DNA of 64,000 nt from Furcasterigmium furcatum (Eukaryota; Ascomycota; Sordariomycetes; Glomerellales; Plectosphaerellaceae), in assembly GCA_001599815.1 (NCBI GenBank), contig BCIA01000002.1, forward strand, positions 6,483,626 through 6,547,625. Direction: 5' to 3'. The notes under the pieces are model-generated. The model had not been told where the DNA came from and ran no database searches. It worked only from the letters and a program-made list of their open reading frames with translations. Positions 42,078 to 51,694 of this stretch are shown one piece after another; the stretch's first letter is position 1; each line of letters starts with the position of its first letter. Position numbers and translations under genes: made by a program.

Positions 42078-43528
42078 ATGATGGACGCTACCGAAGTCGC
42101 CAGGCATAACACGCCGGACTCTTGCTGGGTCGTCATCCACGGAAAGGCTTGGGACGTGACAGGTGGGCATCCAGTATCGCCAGTTTATCGGTTAGTTGAT
42201 TGACAGTGATAGATTTCTTGGAAAAGCACCCCGGTGGTGCGAGGCTCATCCTCAAGCATGCCGGAGGAGACGCCACCGAGTCGTACGAGTCCATTCACAA
42301 TGCCGACTTGGTCTCAGAAACATTAGAACCGAGCCGCTGCCTCGGCGCAGTCGACTCCAGCAGTCTTCCTCCCGTGGAGAGCAAACCGGAGCAGCCCGTG
42401 GACTCCAAGCCCGCCGTCCCCCCTCTCGGGGCCATCATCAACGTCGACGACTTCGAGAAGGTAGCGCAGGAGTACCTCAGCCCAGCCGGCTGGGCATATT
42501 ACTCGTCAGGTGCCGAGGACGAGCTGAGCATACAAGACAGCCGGCGGGTCTTCCAGAAGCTCGCCCTACGACCGCGAATCCTGCGCGACGTCACGGACGT
42601 TTCTGCCAGCACCAGCATCCTCGGCCTCCCGTCGTCTCTTCCCATCTACATCTCCCCCACGGGCTCGGCAAAGTTCGCCCATCCCGACGCCGAGCCCCTC
42701 ATCGTGGCCGCAGCCGGAAAAGAAGGCATCCTCTACTGCATGCCCACCAGCCCGAGCGCAACGCTCGAGTCCATATTCAATGCAAAGGTGGCGGAATCGC
42801 AGCCGCTCCTCTGCCAGCTCTACATCAACCGCGACCGGGAAAAGGCCAAGGCCCAGATCCGAAGGGCCGAGAAGCTCGGAGCCAAAGCCCTGTTTGTCAC
42901 CGTCGACTCGCCCGTCATCGGCAAGAGGGAGCGTGACGAGCGTCTCACGGCCGGCGATGACCCTTTCGTGGCGTCCTCCGCCGGATTCGCCAGGGCCGGG
43001 TCGTCCAGCCTTCTCAACGCCGGCCTCACCTGGAAGGATCTGGCGTGGATCCGCGAGACGACCTCCCTCCCTCTGGTAATCAAGGGGATCCAGTCCGTCG
43101 AGGATGCCCTCCTGGCATATCAGCACGAGGTCGACGGTATCGTCCTCTCAAACCACGGAGGCAGATCTCAAGACACGGCCCAGGCCCCCATGTTGACCCT
43201 CCTGGAAATCCGAAAGTACGCCCCGCACCTTTTTTCCCGGCAGGGGCGGAGGTTCCAGGTCTTCGTTGACGGCGGCGTCAGGCGTGGAACAGACGTGCTC
43301 AAGGCTCTCGCGCTTGGCGCCACGGCCGTGGGGATCGGCCGTCCGGTCTTGTATTCCATGTCCGCCGGCTATGGAGAGGACGGGATCCGGCGGCTGATCC
43401 AGATCCTGAGGGGAGAGCTGGAGACCAACATGGCCTTGGCCGGGGCCGCGAGGGTTGAGGATCTCGTGCCGGAAATGGTCAACACTGAGCGGGCAGAATG
43501 GCGAGTTTCTCGCCGAGTAAAACTGTAG
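42078..43528 (+). CDS. Flavocytochrome b2-type L-2-hydroxyacid dehydrogenase (cytochrome b5 + FMN domain)
   Basis: Oxidises an L-2-hydroxyacid such as L-lactate, passing electrons from FMN to heme b. Exons 42078-42162 and 42207-43528 join in phase (intron of 44 bp) to 468 aa; the second ATG at 42081 is an equally good start. The b5 domain covers about residues 1-75 with the heme ligand H36 in HPGG and the second probable ligand H59. The FMN-dependent dehydrogenase domain follows from about 110: WAYYSSGAEDE, PIYISPTGSAKFAHP, VTVDSPVIGKRERD, VIKGIQSVEDAL, catalytic SNHGGR and DGGVRRGTDVLKALALGA. No mitochondrial targeting segment is seen, so a cytosolic or different location is likely, unlike yeast cytochrome b2. 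Both domains look intact. Confidence 0.92.
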
Positions 43529-43670
43529 CTCTCACTTGATCAGTTCATTGACGCCACAGATCCCACTGATCAGCCGTTCCCAGACCCTGATCTCGCGATC
43601 AGGACAGATCGGCAGGGCGCGCAGCGAAGATGGGCTGACAGAGCATTTTGCAGTTCTTCAGTAGATTTCC

Positions 43671-43772
43671 ATGTACTTTGCGATGCTGACCCCCGTTTCT
43701 CGGATGTAAGAGGCGGCCTGTGCCAGCGCCAGCGGCAGGCCGTCGAGGAGGGAAAGGAGCTCGTTGGCGTTG
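43671..43772 (-). pseudogene. Relic of an NB-ARC/TPR (NLR-like) gene
   Basis: A minus-strand frame reads ELLSLLDGLPLALAQAASYI followed by RETGVSIAKYMEIY and then a TGA. This is the highly characteristic GLPLALAQAA-Y segment at the end of the NB-ARC/NTPase part of fungal NLR-like proteins. The frame is closed by stops on both sides within about 110 bp and no other NLR domain was found nearby, so it is an isolated fragment. The terminal TGA replaces a position where CGA would continue the helix (inference). Confidence 0.5.
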
Positions 43773-45512
43773 GGATCAGAACCTCAACGCCCTACCCGTC
43801 ATCGAGGCAGGGTACGGCGCGTCCCTCAACAAAGCCGGCTTCTCGGCGGAGGAGTGTACACCAAGACGAGGGCCATCCTACTCGATGAGGGGGAAACCAT
43901 CGCCCTCGACGTACAGCGGATACGGCATATCGTGGCCGTGGCATCGCGCAGGAAGGAGCACGGCGCGGACTTGATCGAGGAGGTGGTCTATGATGCAATG
44001 TACAGCATGGCGCCGCCCGGGGTGGCTGTGAAGAAGTACGGCATGGGGCTGGGGAGGAGGCGGCCTATGCACCTGTAGACGGCGGTCGTGAGGATGCCGC
44101 TGTGGAAGCTGTACAACTGGGACCTTAAGCTGCTGGGGTTCCTGTCTCGCTGGGGAGCGTTCTCGGCGCGCGATACTGGGCTGCGCGGTTCTTCAAGGGC
44201 CGGCAGTGGCTGTCGTAGGGCAGAAGCTGTCGGATGGCTACAGTGTATGATTGTGCTGTTGGACTCTTGCGAATATCCCTCTCATTGATGAAAGTACATT
44301 GCAAGGTTCTGGCCAGACACGGTGCAAAGGTGCCGACCGGTTCAGCTGCCCAGCCAGCATCCAACCCACCTGGCCAATGGTTGGCTCGAGTTTCGTCTCT
44401 CGGTCTGCCGTCTGACCCGATCGAGGTCTCGAAGACAGGCCCAGACCGGTCCCATGGGCACGACACACCCGCGCTTCGCAAGCTCTCACCAAGCCTTCCC
44501 GGATGCTTCAGCCACGGTTGGGGAGCATCCCACCCTCTGTTTGCCGGGCACAAGCATCATGGGCCGTCCCTCAGCCTGCACCGCCCCCCAGACGCACGAC
44601 GCGCCGCCGCCTGGGTCTCGAGGGCGGCGCTCCAGGCTCCCGCAACATGTCGGGCTGCTAACATTATAACTCCGATCTCTTAGACGTTAACAGATGCTTG
44701 TATATATCGACTGTAGAGGTTCGTCCTGGTCAGCCGTTGACGACCTGCGCATATTTGGGCTACAAGTCGTCGCAGTGGCAGCGCAGCTTGCTCGACTCGT
44801 CAAGGCTGTGCCAAGAGACGGCAGAGTACGGGGCTGAGAAGCTGATGAGAGCAGACCTTGACGTCACAGAGGGTGACGGCGGTCAAACTGGCGAACTATC
44901 CTGCCTCTCGCTGCCTGCGAGCACATGCATAGCCACACAGCAATTCTTCAGTTCTTTGGAATAAAGGATGGACGATTAAGCCAGGTCCCTCCCTGCCAGC
45001 TATCTCTTTTGTCTGTCAACCTCAGTCACTCCTTGAAGATCATCTTACGCACACTCCTTTCCAAGATTCAACCGAGTCAACCCTTCTAGGTCGGGCCTCG
45101 CGCTGCCGACCCCATGACGCTCCTTCACAACCAACATCGTGCGCTCTTGGCACACCCCACGCTCTCTCGAGAACTTCCATCTTCCGACGCTGTACTGTCT
45201 TGTACCAAGCTGTCCGACACATCGACCATTCACGAGAACATTACTTCCGACCTCACGTGGGCACACTTGCCCCCCGTCCCACCGGCGCGAGCTGCCCGAG
45301 CAGGCCCTCACCGCGACCCGAAGGGAAGCCCAGGAAGCAACAAGCGGAACACCCCCATCAACACTCCAAACCTCCCAAAGGCACAACTCTCACAACCGTA
45401 CGGGTCGAGGCCTTTGAGCCAGTACGCTCGCCCCAGCTCTTTGCATCACGAGACGTGACGAGACCGAAGCAAGCGCCCCGTCGCAGGCATCTCCTCACAT
45501 ACCTACATCATC
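43773..45512. other. Intergenic region with possible second coding remnant and 5' leader
   Basis: A plus-strand frame at about 43850-44078 reads like coding DNA (KTRAILLDEGETIALDVQRI, then LIEEVVYDAMYSM) but has no clear start and no family was recognised. The rest is unremarkable. About 45000-45512 is a CT/CA-rich probable leader of the next gene. Confidence 0.4.
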
Positions 45513-46253
45513 ATGCTCTCACGCATACCGGAGAAGGATGTCTTGCAAGGGAAGCACTTCCCAATCTTGCTTCTCGTGTTCATCCTCTGCCTCTGTGTTA
45601 CCCTATGCCTCGGTGTCGTCGGCGCCGTCAAGTTTGACACCCACAACGGCCCCACGATCGAGGCCCCGGACGACCTCCTCCAAGACCCCACGTTCTCCAT
45701 CATCTGCGCCCAAACCATCCCCAACTTCGTCCACGGCCTCTTCGAGATTCTCAAGGCCTGGGACGAGCGCGGCTCGGCCCAGAACAGTAGCGACACGCCC
45801 TGGGGTAGTTCTCGTCTTTTCTACGGCATCAACATCATCGTCATCATCATATCTGTGGCAGCTCCGATCATTTATGGTGCCGTGGACCGGACGCGTACCT
45901 GGACCCAAATCGCCACTATGATACTGAGCATGAGCGCGTCATTCTTCATCATCTTCACGGGTATCGTCAGTATCTACGAGGCCATCCGAACCAAGTACAT
46001 CCAGATCGAAGCCAAGAAAAAACATGACGAGGAGAGTGCCGCGATGTCCCAACAATCAGTCCAGCTCCTGGCCACGGAGTGGGAGCGCGATCAGGTCAAA
46101 GAAAGGCTAAAGGAGGCGGAGAAGGCCCTGGAAGAACTGAGCAAGAAGCGCAACCTCTTCACACGCAGCAAGCAAGCGAAGAGATACCTGCACCAACTCA
46201 ACACATCCGCGAGGGCCAGCACGTCCCGCCTCTCAACTTACCAAATGTCCTAG
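45513..46253 (+). CDS. Membrane protein with C-terminal coiled coil
   Basis: Single exon, 246 aa, function unknown. Three hydrophobic segments: about 18-40 (FPILLLVFILCLCVTLCLGV), about 105-122 (GINIIVIIISVAAPIIYG) and about 132-155 (MILSMSASFFIIFTGIVSIY). Between the first and second lies an approximately 60-residue loop with a conserved-looking PDDLLQDPTFSIICAQTIPN. The C-terminal 85 residues are charged and heptad-like (ERDQVKERLKEAEKALEEL), suggesting a cytosolic coiled coil. No signal-peptide cleavage site is obvious, so the first segment is probably a TM anchor. No family recognised. Confidence 0.75.
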   Translation: MLSRIPEKDVLQGKHFPILLLVFILCLCVTLCLGVVGAVKFDTHNGPTIEAPDDLLQDPTFSIICAQTIPNFVHGLFEILKAWDERGSAQNSSDTPWGSSRLFYGINIIVIIISVAAPIIYGAVDRTRTWTQIATMILSMSASFFIIFTGIVSIYEAIRTKYIQIEAKKKHDEESAAMSQQSVQLLATEWERDQVKERLKEAEKALEELSKKRNLFTRSKQAKRYLHQLNTSARASTSRLSTYQMS

Positions 46254-46452
46254 ACCCTGAGGATGTACACACGCACGCACGCACGAAATGACACGGAACG
46301 ACGAAGAATACACGAGGAACGAGGGATGTGCCACGAACTAACACCATATAGAACGCTTTCGCAAACGCCAGATTACCCTTCATATTGTACATAGTTTTGT
46401 AAAAAATATATTCTATTTAATACATCATCCCTCATTGCCAGCGAGCCAAGTG

Positions 46453-46996
46453 TCATGCATATCTCACCCGTATCTCCCTCACGCGCGGCTTGCCCGGCTT
46501 GGTCCTGCCGGCCGCGGACATAACGAGGCCGAGGTCGATGCACCTCTTCTCGGGCTGCATTCTCGCCGACGCGGCGGAGATGCGCATCTCCTCGGCGACG
46601 ACGGGCTGACCGCACCTGCTGAGTGTCGTAGGCAGCGAGAAGCCCTCCTGGGCCCAATCGCTCCACGGCACATATGTATACCGACGACGTCCCGCTGGGG
46701 AAGAGCTCGGGCACGTATGGAGAAAGGGCCGCCGTCGCCAGCGCGGGCCCCAGCGACTCCTCCTCGACGGCGACGACGGCCCTCCGGCCCATGAGCGCCT
46801 GCAGGGATACGGCGAGGCCCATGGCGTATTCCCAGTACCCCAGGAACCGGTCAAAGTGCGTCTCGAGCCCGCGGGGGCCGCCCTCGGCCAGCAGGCGGAT
46901 AATGACGCAGAAGAGGTGGAGGGACAGCATAGCCTGCTCCTCGGAGTCTTCCACAGCGGCGAGGCGGCCCTCGAGGGTTCTGGGGCTGGTTGCTCA
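46453..46996 (-). pseudogene. Remnant of a C6-type transcription factor C-terminal region
   Basis: Two minus-strand frames together resemble the C-terminal part of fungal zinc-cluster regulators. The first (about 46995-46690) contains AMLSLHLFCVIIRLLAEGG, then THFDRFLGYWEYAMGLA and SPYVPELFPSGT. The second, in another frame (about 46690-46453), contains YTYVPWSDWAQEGFSLP, then VAEEMRISAASARM and CIDLGLVMS before a stop. The join needs a frameshift near 46680-46695 or an unusual intron, and no zinc cluster or middle domain lies upstream. A gene remnant is the simplest reading; a divergent functional gene with unrecognised introns cannot be excluded. Confidence 0.42.
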
Positions 46997-47408
46997 TGTG
47001 CTCGTACGGGAACTGGGCTCTTAAAAGTTCGACATCAGCGAGAGCTACGGACATGGGCTGGTTGCTAGGGAAGCCGCCGATATTAGCCTCCAATACACCG
47101 TTCGGTTCGCCGCTGTCAGGCTTCGTGGGCTGACCATCGCCCCATACCCCGCATGGCCTACCAGCCCTTCTGTGTATGAAAGCGCCAAAGTGGAGTGCGT
47201 TCGTTCCCAGACGCCCCGTCCCGACCCGCTCCCGCTGACGCAGAACTGCAACCCACCAGCCGATCGTCTTTGCCTCGCCTGACTCGGATGTTGACTGCTG
47301 TTGTTGACGCCTGCACACCTGCATACCGTCTACCTCACCCGACACTATCTGAACGAGAGTGAATGCAAGATGACCACCGAAGCACTAACAATATAAACCA
47401 GCGTTAAG

Positions 47409-48167
47409 TTAAGGATACACGAGCTTTATCTGCAGACACAGGTAATGCAAGAACTTGTCCAGAACGTCTCTTCGTCCAGGGCTCTCACAAAAGCCACTCT
47501 CGGTATGCTGCAGGACGCCGCTCATCTGCGCGAAGGGTTCCTTGCAACCAGGACAGCAGAATTCCCAATCCTCGTCATCGGACTCGTAGTGGTGAGCCTG
47601 GTAGCATTCGTGCGCGTGTTCCTTTACGTCGTGAACATCGATTCCAGAAGAGCATGTCCCGGTTTCGAGATGGAGAAGCATCGCAGAATTCCTGTCGAAA
47701 CGTTTCTTGCAGCCACCTGGACACGAAACGTTCTTGGGAGCGTGGACCCTGAGGTGCTGAGTGTTTGATTAGAGATATACTTGAAGAAACGGGGCAATAA
47801 AAGGTACATTCTGAAGATTCGAGGGAGTGTCGAAGAACGTAGAGCAAGTGACGCAGAGATTGTGTTCAGCAACGTCGTGCCTCTGGAGATCGTCGGAGGA
47901 GTTAAAGCCTTCGGCGCAGTCTGTGCAAAAGAAGTGTTTCTGGACCAGATGGTCGTTCAGCTCTTTCTCCGTCTCAAAGTCGGGTCTGTGCTGGCATTCA
48001 TGACACTGGTGGTGGTTGGACGATGTCTTGACATGCCGTTGAAGGTCTTCGCGACGTGCGAATGGCCGCTGACATCGGAAACAATACGATTTCGGGTGCT
48101 TGTCGCGACGGTGCTGGTGTAGATGCGCTGGGTGTTCAAAATCGCGATCGCAAGTGGGACAGTCCAT
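47409..48167 (-). CDS. C2H2 zinc-finger protein
   Basis: Exons 48167-47808 and 47756-47409 join in phase (donor GTACCT, acceptor ACTCAG) to 235 aa. The first exon starts with the finger MDCPTCDRDFEHPAHLHQHR, followed by YCFRCQRPFARREDLQRH, a degenerate CHECQHRPDFETEKELNDH, then CTDCAEGFNSSDDLQRHD and CVTCSTFFDTPSNLQ whose histidines HLRVH come from exon 2. Exon 2 adds CPGGCKKRFDRNSAMLLH and a final CCPGCKEPFAQMSGVLQH. About seven fingers fill the protein, an architecture seen in fungal-specific C2H2 proteins of unknown role (nucleic-acid binding presumed). The intron splitting a finger supports the splice model. Confidence 0.82.
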
Positions 48168-48225
48168 GGCTCACTGAACTTGGTCTTGAACTTCTTGTTC
48201 GGTCGTCGAAGTCGAAGTTAGGGGA

Positions 48226-48988
48226 TCAGGTGCTGGATGCGGGGTTAGATATGCTGTTCCATGAGTGAATCACGTGTGCATGTCGCGACGAATGGCTGAA
48301 ATGCGGCATCCTTGCTGAACCTGGCTCACATCTTGGCTCACAGCCTGACATGGAGATTATGCACGTAACCTTCCGTGCCCCCGCCTGGCCTTTATCCCGC
48401 AACTCCATAATATGCCAGTGCTGTTGCACGCCAGACTCGCTGCGACCAAGCTTCTCCGCGATCACCAACCAGCTGAGTTCCTCCAGTATGTACGCCCGAA
48501 GAAGAGCATCATCTCTCGGTGTCCATCGTCCCCGTTGGCCTCAAGATGCCCCTAGGGAAACAGCCTTCGTCTCTGATTCAGTATCTGAGTGCTCGCCGGA
48601 GTCGCTAGTTGCGTGAGGATCTTCGTCGAGGTCAGGTGAACTAGATAAGGGTGTAGACCGGTCTGTCTTCGATGCCTCGTCGGTGACGATTTGCGGCGCG
48701 AATGGGGGCAGATGGCATGATGGCTTTGAGAAAGTGCCATCACGTCCGCGAGGAGGAGCTAGGATGTAATCGCGAAGAGCTCCGAAGGCAAGACTTTTAT
48801 AGTCTAATATACTAATATTGGCTGCGAGGATGCTCTCCGTCGTTGCTTTCTTATTGTTTTCGAGTAAGGTAAGTACACTGTACTCATGGTGTGGAGTTGT
48901 GGGGTTGCGGACCGGAACGATCGTCTTAGCTGAAGAAGTGTGCCGTTGTACGATAGCAGCTCTTTCGTTAACATATCATCGCAAATCT
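48226..48988 (-). pseudogene. Myb/SANT-like gene interrupted by an in-frame TGA
   Basis: A minus-strand frame is open from about 48985 to a TGA at 48541-48543 and continues open in the same frame to 48226. Before the stop it reads like a low-complexity regulatory protein (ESILAANISILDYKSLAFGA, then SSSPDLDEDPHATSDSGEHS). After it comes a clear Myb-like domain: RGRWTPRDDALLRAYI, then LSWLVIAEKLGRSESGVQQH. No ATG was found at the head of the frame, so a first exon may be missing or unrecognised. The TGA is one C-to-T change from CGA (Arg), which would fit right before GQRGRW. A pseudogene or a gene with read-through; no intron removes the stop. Confidence 0.5.
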
Positions 48989-49462
48989 AGGTAGCTTGCC
49001 TTTTCAGTTTCCTCGACAACCCTTGAAGTCGTGTGACGCAGAGTGGTTAGTCTATGACCCATGGTGTGGCTCATGTTTACGGGGCATATGACGGATACAC
49101 GGCAGGCTTCTTCTTCCCTACCCATCCAAGCAACGACATCATCGGCTCTGCATTGACGTAATTACAACCGCTGCACCGGCTTGGGGACATGGACCTGACC
49201 CAAGAGGCTCTCTGGCGGCTGGAGACCGGCACGGTACGCGGTCTGGAGTACTAGGTAGCAATGAAATGCATCAGTGGGTTTCGACTTGCTTAAAACTTGT
49301 TGAGTCTATGTGCTGGAAGTAACGCACGATCCTAGCAAAGGCCTCCTCAGACCAGTTGTTGGCGCCCCTGTTCCGTTCTCGACATAAGCGGTGTGATACC
49401 ATGAGAACGGATTCTACTTGCATCTTGTTTGCGACTATCACCAGTTGCTCTTGGGGGTGGAG
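48989..49462. other. Intergenic region
   Basis: No gene seen in about 470 bp upstream of the Myb-like relic. Confidence 0.5.
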
Positions 49463-49897
49463 TCAGCCTGCATACAGCATCGAATTCGAAGCTAATGTCT
49501 CACTGGTAGCACTGACGTTGGGCAACTTAGAGTGGATGATGGTCTGTAAAACGACACAGCCTTGCCCCTGCTGCTTGAGAAGCGGGATGATTTCACCGAA
49601 GCTGCAGACTCCGTTCTTCTCCATGGGTGCAACATCCATCAGGTCCATTCCATACCATGGCATGTCAGCAGAGAAGGTTAACAGACTTCCTTCCGCAGCT
49701 TGCCGCCTGATAAAAATAAATCGCCGAGGAGGGTCTTCTCTCTCGCACAGCTGTCTCCCTGTACTCTCAAGGATTTGCGGGGCATAGTGGGCGTCGGCGA
49801 CCGCAAGAATACCGACAATTGAGCAATCAGCACTAAACTGGCCGTTATCGGGATGGCCTCGGACGAATTTGCATGGTCGTGAGTGAGAGTCAAGCAC
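49463..49897 (-). CDS. Hypothetical open reading frame, possible fragment
   Basis: A minus-strand frame of about 140 codons with coding-like composition (CSIVGILAVADAHYAPQILE, PRRFIFIRRQAAEG, MPWYGMDLMDVAPMEKNG, FGEIIPLLKQQGQGCVVLQT). It lacks an ATG at its head and ends at a stop next to possible splice signals, so it may be an internal exon or a remnant. No family recognised. Confidence 0.28.
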   Translation of the reverse strand: MLDSHSRPCKFVRGHPDNGQFSADCSIVGILAVADAHYAPQILESTGRQLCEREDPPRRFIFIRRQAAEGSLLTFSADMPWYGMDLMDVAPMEKNGVCSFGEIIPLLKQQGQGCVVLQTIIHSKLPNVSATSETLASNSMLYAG

Positions 49898-50211
49898 AGA
49901 TTACTCCATCATGTCTGAAGGAAATCCAGTTCCCTCACCAGAGTCAACATTTAATTAAACCCTCCAGTGCGCGACGCGGGATGCCGGTGCATGTAGTTGC
50001 ATGCTACACGTGTAGTGGAGCGGACCGGGTGTGGAGCCGGCCTGATGGAAGTCGCTTCCGACGTCATCCCACTGCGCTTGAGCCGAGCTGTACCCGGAGC
50101 TCTGCAGCTAACATGTTTCGCCGCTAAACCTGGTCCGATCACGAATCTTTGACGACGACAACTCCTCGCCAAACACACCTCAACACCAATTGGCCCTTGT
50201 TTCTGTCAAAC
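49898..50211. other. Promoter region of ETR1-like gene
   Basis: No gene; upstream region of the mitochondrial reductase gene starting at 50212. Confidence 0.5.
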
Positions 50212-51530
50212 ATGTCGGGCCTGAGGAACACGACAAAGCTCCGCCCTCTGGCGTCGGCTCTCAGATGTCCTGCAGCCGCCAGCTCGCGATGCGCGGGCGC
50301 AACCGCCACAGTCGCATCGAGGCGTTACAAGTCGGGACCCTATGGCTACACACAAGCAAAGGCCCTCGTCTTCTCCAAAGAAGGCGACCCTTCTGATGTT
50401 CTGAAGTACGTCCCCCAGCTCAATTGACATTGCAGGCCAAAACTGACAGCCCCAGGCTTCACACACACTCCATCTCGCCCACCCTCCCGTCCAACTCCCT
50501 CCTCCTCCGCGCCCTCGCCGCCCCGATCAACCCCGCCGACATCAACACCGTCCAGGGCGTCTACGGCGCCAAGCCCCCCTTCACATCCCTCATCGGCACC
50601 GAAGCCCCCTCCGCCATCCCCGGCAATGAGGGCGTCTTCGAGGTCGCGGCCCTCGGCTCCCCCGACCTCCCCTTCGCCCGCGGCGACTGGGTCATCCCCT
50701 TCGCCCCCTCCTTCGGCACCTGGCGCACCCACGCCGTCGCCGACGCCTCCTCCGTCCTCAAGATCGACAAGACGAACCTCTCCCCCGTCGCCGCCGCCAC
50801 CGTCTCCGTCAACCCCTGCACCGCCTACCGCATCCTCCGCTCCTACGGCCCCGGCGAGGGCATCAAGCCCGGCAGCCTCGGCGCCATGAAGCCCCTCGAC
50901 CCCGGCTCCGGCGCGTGGGTCATCCAGAACGGCGCCAACTCGGGCGTCGGCCGCGCCACCATCCAGCTCGCCCGCCTCTGGGGCCTGCGGACCATCAACG
51001 TCGTCCGCGAGCGCGACACCCCCGAGGCCACGGCCGCGCTGCGCGCCGACCTCGAGGCCCTCGGCGCCGACGTCGTCGTCACCGACGCAGAGTTCCAGTC
51101 CCGCGAGTGGCGCGACAGGCTCAAGGAGATCACGCGCGGCGGCCGCGAGGAGGTCGGGCTCGCGCTCAACTGCGTCGGCGGAAAGTCGGCCACCGCGCTC
51201 GCGAGGAGCCTCTCTGAGTCCGGCACGCTCGTGTCCTACGGCGGCATGGCCAAGCAGCCCGTCGCGCTGCCGACGGGGCTGCTCATCTTCAAGGATATCC
51301 GGTTCGTCGGGTTTTGGCTGAGCAAGTGGAACGAGCGCGACGTGCAGGGCAGGAAGTTCGCCGTGGAGGATATCCTGGAGCTCATTCGCCAGGGGAGGTT
51401 CAAGGACGTGCCTGTCGACGAGGTGAAGTGGTCGTGGGAGACGGAGGAGGAGACGCTGACGAAGGCTGTTGCGGGGACGCTGGGCGGGTTCAGGAATGGG
51501 AAGGGGGTGTTTGTGTTTGGCGAGACGTGA
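50212..51530 (+). CDS. etr1: Mitochondrial trans-2-enoyl-thioester reductase (ETR1/MECR)
   Basis: NADPH-dependent last-step reductase of mitochondrial type II fatty-acid synthesis, required for lipoate supply and respiration. Exons 50212-50405 and 50456-51530 join in phase to 422 aa. Residues 1-40 are rich in Arg, Ser and Ala without acids, a mitochondrial targeting peptide. MDR fold: APINPADINTVQGVYG with the conserved Tyr of the active site, GNEGVFEV, WVIPFAPSFGTWRTHA, then AATVSVNPCTAYRIL and the nucleotide motif QNGANSGVGRATIQLARL, all diagnostic for ETR1/MECR. The end contains LVSYGGMAKQPV and FVGFWLSKW. It faces the VPS34 gene tail to tail with 164 bp between stop codons. Identification is strong. 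Confidence 0.95.
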
Positions 51531-51694
51531 GTTAGACGGAGTGTCGAGGTGAGAGGATATGTAAGACCAAAGATGTCTTGTTATTCGTCATGACTCTTCT
51601 ACTCTGAGATGAACTCCTGTAATCCAGATGTCTCTGCGCTGCCACAGCTCTGATATCAACCGAACGCCAGTCCCAAATCCCCTGCCTCCATTCG

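Noticed and set aside
45114..45458. 114-codon frame upstream of the coiled-coil membrane protein
   Set aside because: Low-complexity Pro/Ser/His-rich sequence in a probable 5' leader; no supporting features.
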